Positions 46,801 to 56,200 of a stretch of DNA of 64,000 nucleotides are shown here, one piece after another. How positions within the stretch are numbered: the first letter of the stretch is position 1; the number at the start of each line of letters is the position of its first letter. The DNA is taken from NCBI GenBank assembly GCA_950022655.1, contig OX465583.1, positions 67,445,652-67,509,651 of the forward strand. The letters are read 5' to 3'. The DNA comes from Alentia gelatinosa (taxonomy: Eukaryota; Annelida; Polychaeta; Phyllodocida; Polynoidae). A program made the position numbers and the translations under genes. The notes below the pieces were generated by a model. That model worked only from the letters and a program-made list of their open reading frames with translations, made no database searches and had not been told where the DNA came from.

Positions 46801-48005
46801 TGAACATAGGAATTTGTTGGGTAAAAAACACTAAAACATGTTAACTTCCTGCCTTCACAGTGATTTACTGAAACATCTATCATGATGACCTATAGAAATA
46901 AACAGCTTATCTTCTTAGCTATTTCAAAACAATAAAATGATACCTACATTGTCAGGTTGTGATAGATATTTCCTGAGATACAGGAGCATTATGACAGATG
47001 AGAAAGAGTCCAAAATAGCCCTAAAATGTGATTTTCTGACACTATTGCATTTTTGGCATATGGCATAGCAAGAAACTGCCAATGATCACCTCTATTAAAA
47101 TAAAAATTTAATCAAAATGATAACCTGCCAGTTTTATTATGTGGTGGTTCAACTCCAAAATACTCTTTATTTAAATTATCTATGCTGATTATTGACTGAG
47201 ATAGGACTAAAGGAAAGTCAAGTCTTTCTTGTTTATTTGTAATGTCAGTGATTCAAGCAGAAATATGTCCTCAGGCCACAGTTCTTTGATAAATTGGCAG
47301 GTGGTACTACACTTTTTGAAACTTGGGCCTGAAAAGTTCTGTCATGTATTCTTTATGAAGTTCTCTTGAATTCTATCTACTTTTAAAATTTTCGAAAAGT
47401 TTCTCTTTTACAAATGCTGCATTTGATTATACTATATATTGTCATTTTACCCATATTAAACGCTCAGGACTATAGTCCGAGAGGCTCTGGCCGTCTAGCG
47501 CCAGACAGTCAGAGCCTCTAGGACGAGGTTATACTTTTAGATGAAGCCCTACCCAGAGAAACCCAACAACATACGCGGTACTAACCGACTTGGATAACAA
47601 CACAAATTAAATTAACATGACAGGGGGCATTGGATTTCGCTTAACAGACTGTGAGATGTCAGGGTAACATCATGCTTGAAATCCAGGTGTCCATATTAGG
47701 TGACAATCAGAGAACTAGAACCCCTGGGATTCTGGTTCTTTGGTGAAAATGTATGTACGTCAAATGTTGATTGTCATTGCGATGAAGTGACTGTGTTTTG
47801 ACAATCCCGAAATGTGACAGCTACAAAACGTACGCTGTATAGATAGACAAGTGTGGCGATATGGTGCTATCAATCTATAGTCATATAGTGAAGAATTGCG
47901 TGACCTAACCTTGGGATAGGCAGCATCTTTGTCAGCATCTCGGAAAACTAGATTTTCCAAGATTTCTAGCCGCTGTTCAACGGTGTCCAGCCAAGCATCC
48001 GACAT
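29040..48005 (-). CDS. DCTN3: Dynactin subunit 3 (p22/p24), complete, 7 coding exons
   Basis: Small coiled-coil subunit of the dynactin shoulder (with p150Glued and p50 dynamitin), needed for dynein-driven transport. Coding exons in translation order: 48005-47910, 41546-41462, 39496-39410, 36579-36496, 33677-33619, 30871-30812, 29129-29040. All junctions are GT-AG with consistent phases (0,1,1,1,0,0). The product is 186 residues, equal in length to the human protein. Matches to human DCTN3: 'YMDPSYTDKLAL' with YLDPEYIDRIAL, 'EMLPILNSEHIK' with ALVPMLDSASIK, and the near-identical C-terminal 'LLSKQFVQWDEL'. Mostly helical. Introns of 1.7-6.4 kb are full of repeats. A possible 12-nt microexon in intron 1 is listed separately. 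Confidence 0.95.
29200..29760. repeat. Low-complexity ATAGGTTTT repeat in DCTN3 intron 6
   Basis: Many irregular copies of 'ataggttttnaaaggttt' (29265-29350 and 29650-29735) with unique sequence between. Origin unknown, non-coding. Confidence 0.5.
30812..30871 (-). CDS. DCTN3: DCTN3 exon 6
   Basis: 60 nt in phase 0, acceptor ATTGTAG. Encodes DEASEVTEDIKNLLLYYNNI. The donor GTATCC is weak, but the join to the last exon reproduces the conserved spacing to LLSKQF exactly. Confidence 0.88.
31309..33000 (-). pseudogene. LINE ORF2 (endonuclease-RT linker and RT start), split by a DNA element
   Basis: Minus strand. 32810-32602 encodes 'NRCWEEVRRLRNEANKAAKD' and, after a frame shift, 'DDQKQFWRHVKSNLPGSE'. 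After the inserted element (31936-32601), 31935-31309 encodes 'NSIVNIEDMETGEKI...FVNSYFTEIGPKLA' and RT blocks 'WKTAMVTPIHKGG', 'NYRPTSVLPIPAKLLEKVIN', 'PKQGGFRKGFSTIHSV'. Upstream, 33000-32820 gives 'KYKDLEDPSAKWDFLLGKLV'. The RT is cut off after this block, so the copy is dead. Same strand as DCTN3, within its intron 5. Confidence 0.85.
31936..32601. mobile_element. TIR DNA element inserted in the LINE, TA duplication
   Basis: 666 bp. TTCTCGGGAGCG at 31936 is inverted as CGCTCCCGAGAA ending at 32601, and both ends are flanked by TA (31934-31935, 32602-32603). Removing it with one TA rejoins the LINE frame. TA duplications are typical of Tc1/mariner-type elements. No transposase ORF, hence non-autonomous. 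Confidence 0.85.
33080..33226. repeat. Fragment of the 43.7/56.9-kb TIR element
   Basis: 'cagtggtggagcactaaaatatacacatgacatcgcg' and 'gatatatgaagatataccaaga' match the interior of the elements at 43730-43997 and 56876-57144. It is cut at 33228 by the next MITE. Confidence 0.65.
33229..33536 (-). mobile_element. MITE family 'TTATCGTAAAAC...GGGGTAGGATAA', second copy
   Basis: Reverse-orientation copy of 15953-16337 (starts TTATCCTACCCCTAATATAA, ends ACTCATCCAGTTTTACGATA). It lacks about 80 bp present in the other copy (the 'gtggtccatggtggtggg' part). It lies 83 bp from DCTN3 exon 5. Confidence 0.82.
33619..33677 (-). CDS. DCTN3: DCTN3 exon 5
   Basis: 59 nt, acceptor GACAG, donor GTGAGT. Encodes VPSLHGQLQALSTVHLKQQ, equivalent to human VPEHAARLQRLAQIHIQQQ. 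Confidence 0.93.
34675..34901. promoter_or_regulatory. Cluster of six perfect CRE palindromes (TGACGTCA)
   Basis: TGACGTCA at 34675-34682, 34707-34714, 34771-34778, 34799-34806, 34844-34851 and 34894-34901; several extend to ATGACGTCAT. Spacings are 32, 64, 28, 45 and 50 bp, so it is not a simple tandem repeat. The octamer is the CREB/ATF binding site. It lies in DCTN3 intron 4. A seventh copy at about 33021 sits in a 30-bp stretch shared with 34790. Whether it acts as an enhancer is inference. Confidence 0.6.
35635..35930 (+). repeat. Dispersed repeat 'CTCACCCCGGTATTTTTCTC', copies at 54045-54460 and 37855-38040
   Basis: All copies have 'ggtatttttnnccataggcttaacgttaggaact' and, further on, 'gggtgagataaaatcagaaac' with 'gaccgctacgtaatt' and its inverted partner 'gtagcagtcaaacttggtgga'. 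The second half can fold back. Probably a composite MITE. A fragment also ends the window near 63855-63990. Confidence 0.7.
36496..36579 (-). CDS. DCTN3: DCTN3 exon 4
   Basis: 84 nt, acceptor TTTTGCAG, donor GTAACC. Encodes DELLRQQAANLQKVQEMLPI then LNSEHIK, preceded by a Glu codon split over the junction. Confidence 0.93.
36712..36895 (-). mobile_element. tRNA-SINE fragment
   Basis: Tail part (TTTAACGTCCAGTCGACCAT on plus) and body module. No tRNA-like head. Lies in DCTN3 intron 3. Confidence 0.78.
37010..37260 (-). repeat. Dispersed 'CACCAGGTGG' repeat, reversed copy
   Basis: Complement of the 6300-6545 family: 'aaggcatatccaacaatccataatc', 'cacctggtgatttt', 'ttctagtgccaaatgagta', 'atggttttcttcaatttt'. 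Confidence 0.65.
38095..38815 (+). repeat. Dispersed repeat carrying a MITE insertion
   Basis: Homologue of 27230-28015. Interrupted at 38282-38644 by the piggyBac-like MITE. Confidence 0.72.
38286..38640. mobile_element. piggyBac-like MITE, 355 bp
   Basis: Flanked by TTAA at 38282-38285 and 38641-38644. Ends CTCTTTCAGTCCGAGCAATG and, inverted, GGTTCGGACAGAAAGAG. The homologous repeat at 27.8 kb lacks the element and has a single TTGA at this point, which shows insertion with TTAA duplication. Confidence 0.85.
39189..39405. repeat. 11-bp minisatellite next to a DCTN3 splice donor
   Basis: About 20 units of ACACGTAGTTT with variants (ACATAGTCT, ACGTAATCT). It starts five bases inside the intron from DCTN3 exon 3. 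On the transcribed strand each unit contains GTGTAAAC, a donor-like string. Confidence 0.92.
39410..39496 (-). CDS. DCTN3: DCTN3 exon 3
   Basis: 87 nt, acceptor TTTTTCAG, donor GTGTGT. Encodes PDLEMYMDPSYTDKLALSQA then AKAEIVLA. The donor lies inside the first unit of an 11-bp tandem array that fills the start of the intron. Confidence 0.93.
39758..40020 (+). mobile_element. Second tRNA-derived SINE family
   Basis: Head with A box TGGCTTAGTGGTAGGGG and B box GGGTTCAAATCTTGG (39765-39822), then a body to 'aggtgattctaaacac' and a tail 'aataaagattgttaataattg'. No anticodon arm of a functional tRNA, so not a tRNA gene. Confidence 0.75.
40083..40218. repeat. 27-bp tandem repeat, 5 units
   Basis: TTAGCTACGACCTGATAGGG CTAAATA repeated five times with point changes (one unit 26 bp). 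Intron 2-3 region of DCTN3. Confidence 0.93.
40796..40828. repeat. (TAATGA)n microsatellite
   Basis: Five copies of ATGATA/ATAATG after a 'cacaggtatataataa' element end. Confidence 0.85.
41060..41435 (-). mobile_element. tRNA-derived SINE, full-length copy with 5' leader
   Basis: Minus-strand copy of the 16.5-kb SINE. The leader (TTCACCCTCTTGGTCGCCTT, then GGATATGCTTGCATG), the tRNA-like head (GGGGAGTTAGGTCAGTGGTA) and the body are all present. Starts 27 bp from DCTN3 exon 2. Confidence 0.85.
41462..41546 (-). CDS. DCTN3: DCTN3 exon 2
   Basis: 85 nt, acceptor TTTGACAG, donor GTAAGT. Encodes VIDTLASLQNQVNSAILGRN then KIENLMRR. Begins in phase 0 and leaves one base. Confidence 0.92.
42400..42782. 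mobile_element. TIR element, 383 bp
   Basis: ACCCAGCGTTTACATGAGAC pairs with GTCTAGTGTAAACACCGGGT at the right end. A third, internal copy of 'ggcgtttacattagacga' is at 42690. No ORF. DCTN3 intron 1. Confidence 0.78.
43535..43546 (-). CDS. DCTN3: Possible 12-nt DCTN3 microexon (Asp-Ala-Glu-Lys)
   Basis: TTTCTCTTATAG, then GATGCTGAAAAG, then GTCGGT on the minus strand. It would insert four residues in frame between exons 1 and 2 at a phase-0 junction. The peptide resembles the DADKDA stretch of exon 1. The donor is weak and the human protein has no such insert. Could be chance. Confidence 0.25.
43730..43997. mobile_element. TIR element, copy 1 (also 56876-57144)
   Basis: TGATTCCATCAACACAC on the left pairs with CGTGTTGGTGGAACCA on the right. 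The interior 'ggtttgaataatc...gttttgtgacaac' is conserved with the second copy. Confidence 0.8.
44000..46610. other. DCTN3 intron 1, mostly featureless
   Basis: A/T-rich unique-looking sequence. No exon, RNA gene or clear repeat recognised. ORFs of 60-75 codons here lack any family similarity. Confidence 0.5.
46614..47470. mobile_element. TIR element, 857 bp, TA duplication
   Basis: GTCTTGAGCGTTTAATATGG is inverted at the right end as CCATATTAAACGCTCAGGAC, flanked by TA on both sides (46612-46613, 47471-47472). A diverged, 3'-truncated relative lies at about 59390-59745 (shared 'gttagaaagctangact', 'tcacagtgattt', 'gatgacctatagana'). No transposase. Confidence 0.85.
47910..48005 (-). CDS. 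DCTN3: DCTN3 exon 1
   Basis: 96 nt from ATG to donor GTTAGG: MSDAWLDTVEQRLEILENLV and FRDADKDAAYPK. The heptad-like pattern matches the human N-terminal VEELERWVY coiled coil. The donor is non-consensus at +3/+4 (GTTAGG). Confidence 0.88.
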
Positions 48006-49599
48006 CTTCCTGGTGAGCGATAATACAAGATACAGAGTGGCGCCAACTCGTGCCAAGTGTGGACTGGCTAGTTCTCCAGTTATCCGGTAGGCGGCGCGGA
48101 AGTTCCCGCGTAGCAGCACTGCCATTTGGGGTGGTGTGGGTTGCAGATATAATATCGCAAGGGGTCTTCCCTACACCAGATATTTCCTTGCGATTTATGA
48201 TCCTGTTCAGGGGCAAAAGTAACAAGTCTAGGTTCAAATGTCAGATCATAGAACTATATAGTCAGAGTTCTGTCCACTTCTCTGGTTATGCTACGTACTA
48301 CTACAAAATGATCTCAGACTGAACTTTCAATGTACCCCTGTCTATGGATTGAAACCAGCATTAAAAGATGCTGAACATCGACAGGATAAATAAACTATTT
48401 AAAAAAATTATCTACATGGTCTCACCATTCTGCCCGATCACACCTTTGCCCGACGGATGAATAGATCTAGACCTTGTCTGACCACTTCACTCCTGTATTG
48501 CATTATCAATTTAACACACCTTCGTGTATCGCAAATTCAGAGGGTTCTAGGCTACAACTTTAAGGCTAACATTTAACATTGAAACTTCTGGGAGTGGGAC
48601 CGACAGCCATCCCGGTGAGGGATTGTGCAAAAAGGTAGATGGTCGCAAAGAACTGTTTATGTTTCTCCACCTGTTAGGGGAAAAAAGTTTTCGGTGACCT
48701 TTACCTCGAAAAAGGGAGAGAGTATAAACAGTTAGTGTAAGATCTATTTAATAGCCAATGACTTATTTGACAATTTAATCGGAGGTGTTCAAAACATATT
48801 GGATGGTATCAGGCCAGAGTACACGCGGGTAGGCTACTCGGTAGATACTGTTCATTTTTTCTAAATAAAATTCGAGATTTTGGTAATCCTTATTTTCCAG
48901 AAAGCTTCCAACAGTTTAGGCAAATCATGACTATCTACTGAATTGGGATCAAATTCCACTTTTTGGTTAGGACCACATTGACATACAGTAAAACCCCTCT
49001 TCCGGGACACCCCGCTTAAGGGGAGCACTTTTGATGTATTTTTATGTCGGGCAACATTCTGAACACGGTCATTCTGAAGCGACAAAAAGTTTCCCATTAC
49101 CCATAAATCTTAGAAATGTCTCAGCCTTATGAAATCTAGCCCTTACAAAATAAATTTTAAAGGTCTTTCTGAAACACTTTGAATTGTGCTTCTATCTTTA
49201 TTCCAAGTATCCAAGAAAAAAGTGAAACTTTTTGTTACTGCAGGCTCACTTTAGCTTAGATCATGAAAATTATGACCTGATTTGAAAACTATTTGACCAT
49301 CCTAGCCTTATAATCTTTACACCATACATTACATATCTTAATCATCTTTCTAAAATACTTAGAATAAAGATAGAACTATAACTACAAATCGTTACAGAAA
49401 TACCTGTAATAACTGTAATGCATGTCATATAAATTTCTGTAGCACCATCTGGTGGCAATTCACGGAACTACGCGCAAAACGGTGGCGCTGCCTATACACC
49501 CTCCAGAGGTTACTCGTCTCCCGATTATCGCCCAGGGTAAATACAAGTTCCGCCCGCGAGTGGCTGGGCACACTACGATCACATGAACCACAGTTTTCC

Positions 49600-49830
49600 C
49601 ACTTATATTTGAGTAACTTGAATATAATTTCGGGAACACATGTAGAAATAGCTGAAATTTCCATTTCTGACATCGGATTTCCCATTTGCACATCTATAAA
49701 AACCGTTAAAAAGCAATGATTGTGGGTTACGGGTCAAGGGTCTATCACCATAGAACGTCGGTAATCAGCGCACACCGGGACCTGTAAACAGACTGAATTC
49801 TGGGATACCTCAATAGGGTCTCAAGCAGTC
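49600..49830. repeat. Inverted homologue of 30089-30290
   Basis: 'gaaatttccatttctgacatc', 'ataaaaaccgttaaa', 'ggtcaagggtctatcacca' and 'gtaaacagactgaattctggg' are found reversed at 30 kb. Type unknown. Confidence 0.7.
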
Positions 49831-51144
49831 GTATGTATTGAAGTGCGTCGCTACGATTAGCGCAGGTACAGTTAGACTCTAGGACAGCCAACCACGATAT
49901 TCCTCTGACTGAAGGTGGCTGGCCAGTCAGAGTCATACTCTGTTAGACCCTCACGTACCGTAACCCGAAGGTGGCACGGTGCGTGAACGGACTAAGGTAC
50001 AGTGCTCTGCCAGAATGTAGGGGTCCCGTAGGGGGGGTGGGGGGTTGTAACGCTGTGTGGTGGTGGGCGTTTTTCGCGTTTTTTTTCTGCTACGCTGCAC
50101 CGTTCGCAAACACAGAGAAACATCAAATAACTCTTCTCTCATTGCTGGAAGTAGCTGCTACAAGTATTTAGTTAGAATTGTCACATTCTGACAGCAGTTT
50201 GTTCCATATAGGGTAGAGTGCAGTTTATTGGTCGGTAATTGGGCGAGAAAAACGCCGCGAAAATAGAACTTCAGTGGTAGCAACATGAACCGCTTCTATG
50301 CGACGGCAGAGCACTGTACCTGCGCCAATCGTAAGGGGTGACTGGAGATGTGCAGGCTACCAGCTAGTTTGGCAACCAACCCCTTCTACGATATAGGGGT
50401 TGGTCGGGTTAAATCACACACGGTATCCCCTGGGTATCCCTTTTGTGTTCACCTCAAACCGAGTTGTATTCTATGAATACTATAAAAGCAGATATACTTA
50501 ATATGAAATATCTATTGCTAACAAAGTGACAAAGATACCACAAATTACATTCAAAATATTATGAAATAGTACACAGGAAAGGAATAAAGATAATGGAAAA
50601 TTGGCTTTGAGGTTACGACATTGTATAACAAACATATTTTACCCTTTAATGCACCCAATATTCACCAGATGGCGTATTGCTATCTAAAGGTATAAGTACT
50701 ACACAGGTGGGAACCAGCAAAGGGTCAAGGCAGCATCTGGGTTTAACCCGACCAGAGCTAATATTTTGTAGCTCTGGTTGCCAGTGTAGCTACCAGCGTG
50801 CGCACGTTAGCTCTGGCACAGTCCGATAGTCTTTAGCCTTGACACGTCATTGTAACGGGTATCTTACGTAATTGTAACTGGACTCGAACGAATATCAGAA
50901 ATCAAAATTTGAGAATAAAACGATGATACAACCAAGTTTTTCATCAAAAACAGTTTTGATTTACATCCATATCGTAAATAGCAATATCCATGTAAAATAA
51001 ACTAGCGAACTGAAAGAACTTGGAAAGACCCTCGAAGCCACACTTCGATGTAGTCTCTTTCACGACCGCTTGGGGCACAAGTACACGCCGTCTGGTGAAT
51101 GGTGGCCGCACTACAGGCTACACTTCGATGTTGTTTTTTTCCTG

Positions 51145-51500
51145 GTCACCGTTCTTGTTTTTGAAAGAATTGGAGATAACCATATTTTTCAATAGAATTC
51201 CCATGTAAATCAAGCAAATGCAAATTGGCCTATTTTACCTATTGCGATTGGATAAACTGGACAAAATGTTCTCATGTAGAATTAGGAAAAAATCCCAAGA
51301 AAACAGTTTTGACTAATAATTGACTTTTTTTTTAAATCACCAGGTATTGTAGGATCGGACAATTCATGGTGGCGCCACCTGGTGATTTTTAAATATCGTC
51401 AATGATCAGTCACAAGCGGCTCCTTGTGATTTATTTTGATTCCAAATAAGTAGATTTAACATTTTGTCAAGTGTTAATAAGTAGAATAGGCCAATTGACG
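51145..51500. repeat. 'CACCAGGTGG' dispersed repeat with inverted second half
   Basis: First half matches 6305-6545 directly; from 51370 the sequence runs back as an inverted partial copy (ggtggcgccacctggtgattt). Confidence 0.68.
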
Positions 51501-52689
51501 TTTACTTGATTTACATAGTCAATTTACATAACAATACTTAAGTTAGATATAGGTTCTTTCAACACTTGAAGATCATCATATTCAATTTCGAGGAAATTGA
51601 CTTGGGTTTTGATTTCGAGGCCAGAGTATCCGACATGTCATTAAGAGAGGCAGTATACAAGAATCCTTTATAGAATTATTTTAGAACAGAATGGTTATAT
51701 ATCTTTGCATATGCTAGTGTATTCGGAGTTTTTTCCCCCCTCCAAATTCCGTCATTTGTTGAATAACGTGTATCCCTATATATATACAAGATATGCCTAC
51801 CCACCCTTACCATGGCAATTTTTAATCATATCAAGAAAAACATTCCACTTCCTTGTATATGCAATTTTTTGTTTTCAAATCCTAGGGAACCTTATTTTGT
51901 GCCCCATGGTTAGTGGGAACCTGGGAGTATAGGACCATCAATAATTTAATAAGCTTTTCAGTCGATTATTTTCAATGTTTTCACATAACAAAAAGCTAAT
52001 GTCTTTGGAAGTATCAGAAAATATTTTCATGACACCGTTTTTCAATTAGTTTCTCATACCCTTTGAGTTCAGCAGGTGCTTTCCTTAGTGAGGTTTTTTT
52101 CCTTTCAGGAGTTATTTGTGTGAAAGTCTGGAGTGACATATTTTCAGATGGGTAAACTTCACTTACTTACGCACCCCCCACCCCCGATTAATATTCCATT
52201 TCAGATGAATAAATTGTGCAATTTGTTTATTCGAGTTTGCCATTTGATTGTTGATAATTCTCTTATTGGACCTGTCATATCAGAGTGTGGAAATTTAATT
52301 CCTTTGTTCCTCAAACTCTTTATTTCTGATGTGGCTTGGCAGCAAGCATTGAATTTATTTCCTTTCAAATAAGATATTTAATTTCAGGTTCGGAAAAATG
52401 CAGTGACTAATAGTGACTCGTGGCAAATAAGTCCAAAGCATGCCAGCAAGATTCGAGGTGATATTTTAATGACTTAAGGTTTTTTAAATAAACATGAATT
52501 ATACAAGCATAAAAAAATCATGTCTAAAAGTAATATAGACAAAAATTAAATAATCTAATAATCAATCATGGTATGCAGGTTTCATCTTATATGAAATATT
52601 CTGCAATTCAATTATTTGTTGTATGAAAAATATTTAATAACCACTTTCATTTTCCAGTCTCCGTCGGCAACCAGACCGTATGTTTGGCA

Positions 52690-53027
52690 TGCTGCAAAAC
52701 CCCGCCTATAAGCCGACTTTTTTTTGGGATTTAAAAAAAAAAGAAGAAAAAAAGAAGTTGTTTTCCAATATCGGGGGTCGGCGTGTAACCGGACTTTTTG
52801 AAAAACCCAAAAATTATACATATACTATCCAAAACGTTATAATATAAAGACATGACGTTCATAAAAATTCTACAAAAAGTTATGAGTGAGGGGGACATGG
52901 AGGGCCAGGACCCTAAAGTATATGGTCGGCTTATATCCGGGGTTTTCTTTAAGTTAGAATGCCCCTAGAATCGGCTTATAGTATTTTGCTGAAGTGGGGG
53001 TCGACTTATAACCGGGGTTCTACGGTA
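52690..53027. mobile_element. MITE with CTATAAGCCGAC ends next to RPL36
   Basis: AACCCCGCCTATAAGCCGAC on the left pairs with GTCGACTTATAACCGGGGTT on the right. The interior repeats 'ggcttatatccgggg'. Its right end is about 30 bp beyond the RPL36 poly(A) signal. Confidence 0.8.
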
Positions 53028-53059
53028 GTATAAACATGAATGAATAACAAACACTGCCG

Positions 53060-53065
53060 TTTATT
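53060..53065 (-). promoter_or_regulatory. RPL36: RPL36 poly(A) signal AATAAA
   Basis: Canonical AATAAA on the minus strand 33 nt after the stop codon, giving the very short 3' UTR usual in ribosomal protein genes. Confidence 0.8.
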
Positions 53066-53097
53066 TTCTGGTTTTTTTTAATAATTTGTGAACGTGT

Positions 53098-53208
53098 CTA
53101 TGCTTGGGGCTTGGCGGCTTCGGCGCGCTGGGCGGCGGCCTTCCTCATCTGTTGGATCACTCCCTGCAGCTCCTCCCGCTTCCTCTTTCCGCGGATGTGG
53201 GCACCCAG
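53098..53208 (-). CDS. RPL36: RPL36 last exon
   Basis: 111 nt, acceptor TTTCAG. Encodes [20 protein letters not shown] then [16 protein letters not shown] and TAG. Confidence 0.96.
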   Translation of the reverse strand: MGAHIRGKRKREELQGVIQQMRKAAAQRAEAAKPQA

Positions 53209-56200
53209 CTGAAAGTTTACAGAGAGAATAGAATTGTAAGATGTGCGAATAACTGCATGGCTTCAATTAAGACAGAACAGGCACACAATGTATATGAAAA
53301 TATAACCTGATGAAGGACCTAAGTCCCAAACATGTCAGTTAAATATGCCCCATGATTGACTTATTAATAATAAATAAATCGATACAGCAGCCATGTCAGG
53401 ATCCGGTGTAGTGCGATCCGGTGTAGTGCGATAGTTTGTTACCCGGTGATAAACCGTTATTATCGCCCACTAGTATCTGGTCTGCATGTGAGAGCATGCG
53501 CAGTGTTGGAAGTCCACGATTGGAGAGTGAAAAATTTGCCAAAATTAAGCATATCACGACATATAATTCTCATGTCTTACTAACAGTTTCTGTTGGTGAA
53601 ACACAATTCTTATCATTTATTTACATTAAAATCACATAAAAAAATGTATTATGTCCAATAGTCTGTGCTGGCTGAATAAAAGAATGTGTCCAGATGCATG
53701 CACATATTGAGTGGGCAATAATAATGGTTTATCGCAGGGTAACAAACTATCACAGCACGGATCTGTAAAAACTATCCCAAGTGTACCTGAGTAAAATCTA
53801 CTCCACAAAGTGGGAATTATCTTTCTCCTAAACCTTTATGGAAAAATAATTGAACAAGTAAATAATGCTTATCTGGCATCGTGAAGTTTTGTTGATTTAC
53901 GCGTCAAATATAATAGGACGATGCCAACTCTGGGAAAAAGTGGTATTTGAGCTTGTCCTCGAGCATGAAATTGGCACTGCTAATTTCATGAATTCAAAAG
54001 GTGTAAATTTCTTAAACCACTGCCAAATTTTGTCATCGGAAGATTATCTAACCCTGGTATTTTTGTCCATAGGCTTAACGTTAAGAATTAATACTCCACG
54101 GCCGTACCAAGGATGTCAGTTGGGGTGAGAAAATAAAGTGGAAATATTTTTCAAGTCAAATATGCTGCCCCCAAGGGACCGAGAAAACGTCAAAAATATA
54201 TACTGTCAGTTTCGGTACGGGACTGACGATCGATGGGTTACATTAACATTATTTTGCTTTACACAATGAAAAATTGTTCTTTCATTAATAAATGATGTCT
54301 CACAGGGTGAGATAAAATCAGAAACCATGTCAAGGAATTGGTCCGCACTCTACCTTGTTTGACCGCTACGTAATTCACTCAGCTTTGCGATTTGTGAATT
54401 ATTCTGCAGTCAAACTTGGTGGAGTACAGGTCCAAGTTATTTAGTCTCGTGAGTATCAGTTGGGGTCAGAACAAAAAGAGTGGAAATATTTTTTATATGG
54501 AAAGTTGATGCTTCAGTGAGACCTAGAAAACAAGTCAGTATCGAGTGTTGAGGGTGTGTGGGGGAGAATTAAACCGTATTTTATTAGTATTGTTTGATTT
54601 AATGCCCAGTCTAAGTCAACCATTATAGGTCCTTACCAGACTTTCTCAAGATTCTTTTACACCACAAGGGTGGTGATCGAATCTATGTGATGAAGTCAGG
54701 TAGAAATCTCACCCTTACACATTTTACACCACAAGGGTGGTGATCGAATCTATGTGATGAAGTCAGGTAGAAATCTCACCCTTACACATTTACACTCTTT
54801 TACTTCAAACACCACATAGACATGGTATGAGAAGGACTGGCCTTTGATATAGCAGTAAGTCTACCACTGCTGGGGTGTGTGGTTTTATTAGTACGCACGA
54901 AGTTCCAATATATACAGTATTAGCTATTGTCTCGACGGACAGCATGTTCCACAATGATTTATTGAGATGACTTACCCTCTTCTTGCAGAACTTGAGTGCG
55001 CGCTTGTCCTTGGACACACGGAGCAACTCCATGGCGCGCCTCTCGTAAGGAGCGAAGCCGGTCACCTCACGGGCAATGTCGCGGATGAACTTAACATGCT
55101 TGTTCAGAGTCTGCAATGTACATCAAGTGATGTTAGTTAGTATTAATTAACATCAACAGCAAGATTTAAAACACTCAAAGTTGACCTATCAATTGAAAAT
55201 AACATTTATTTCTGGTTAAGAAACCTACAACTACATCCAACTCACAGACTGCATTGTCTGACAGTGGTTCTCTGTACTTTGAATATATACTTTCTAGATT
55301 ATTTGTCTCATTCTCCAATCTCTTAAATGCATATTTTCAATACACCCAACAACTGTCAACATAGCTTCGAGACAAACATATTCAGAGAGGATTGTTGTCA
55401 AGTACACTCCAATAGTTGCAAATGAGACCAAAAACGGAATTCTAGCCTCACACCCCCATAACTTTAGCACTAAGCCTAGTTCTTACTGGCCTCCGGAAAT
55501 GTTGTTTCGAGCATGGGTATCTGTAGCTTTAATGGGCTCACTTGGGCTACTTATACATCGCAGTGAATACTGCCAATGCAGTAATCAGCCTCTACTGTCC
55601 TCAATGAACAAGTAGTGGGATGATTTTCGAGGGCTGATCCCAGGGCAAAACATGGCTTCACTTATTAGACCTCATAACACTAACAAAATACGCAAATGGG
55701 AAATAAAGAAAAATTTAGCATCAACCCATAATTCTAAATCTAGGGCTTCCAAGGTTCTGGTTGAATATCGAAAAAGTATTTTGAAAATTTAAATAAAACT
55801 CCATTTTAGTTTGTCACGTCTTAAATGCGATTAATTTTTTTTTTTTTTTCAAAATCTCTTATTGGCCAATATTTTACAATTTTCGATTCTTTGTTTACAT
55901 TCATTCCAGTCAAGCCAATAGAAGAAGTACCAAAATGTCAACTCAGTTACAGCATTCCGCTTACACTGGTTTTCAGTTGACATCCAGAATAAAGTTTTAC
56001 AACACCATCACATGAGTCTCTTGCTTATACCATATGTATATAGACAATTTGTGGTTTTGTTACCAGTTATGAGAAAACATCAAACATCTCAGACTTCAAA
56101 CATCACAGACTTGAGAGGGTATTACCTTAAGCTGCGTATCTCCATATGTGTCCGTATATATGTTTGTCTTGGTCTAGATGGGTATTGATTCTGCCAGTAG

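Larger units (their letters stand above)
48006..52689. other. Intergenic between DCTN3 and RPL36
   Basis: 48006-48240 is the likely DCTN3 5' UTR/promoter and contains GCGCGGAAGTTCCCGC, a possible ETS site at about 48097-48112. 49600-49830 is an inverted copy of 30089-30290. AGGTACAGTGCTCTGCC near 49995 is inverted near 50305, so 49.99-50.33 kb can fold. 51145-51500 is a 'CACCAGGTGG' repeat. No gene seen in 51.5-52.69 kb. Confidence 0.5.

Noticed and set aside
47760..48125. 121-codon minus ORF taken as a single-exon gene
   Set aside because: Only its internal part from the Met at 48005 to 47910 is coding (DCTN3 exon 1); the rest is UTR and intron.
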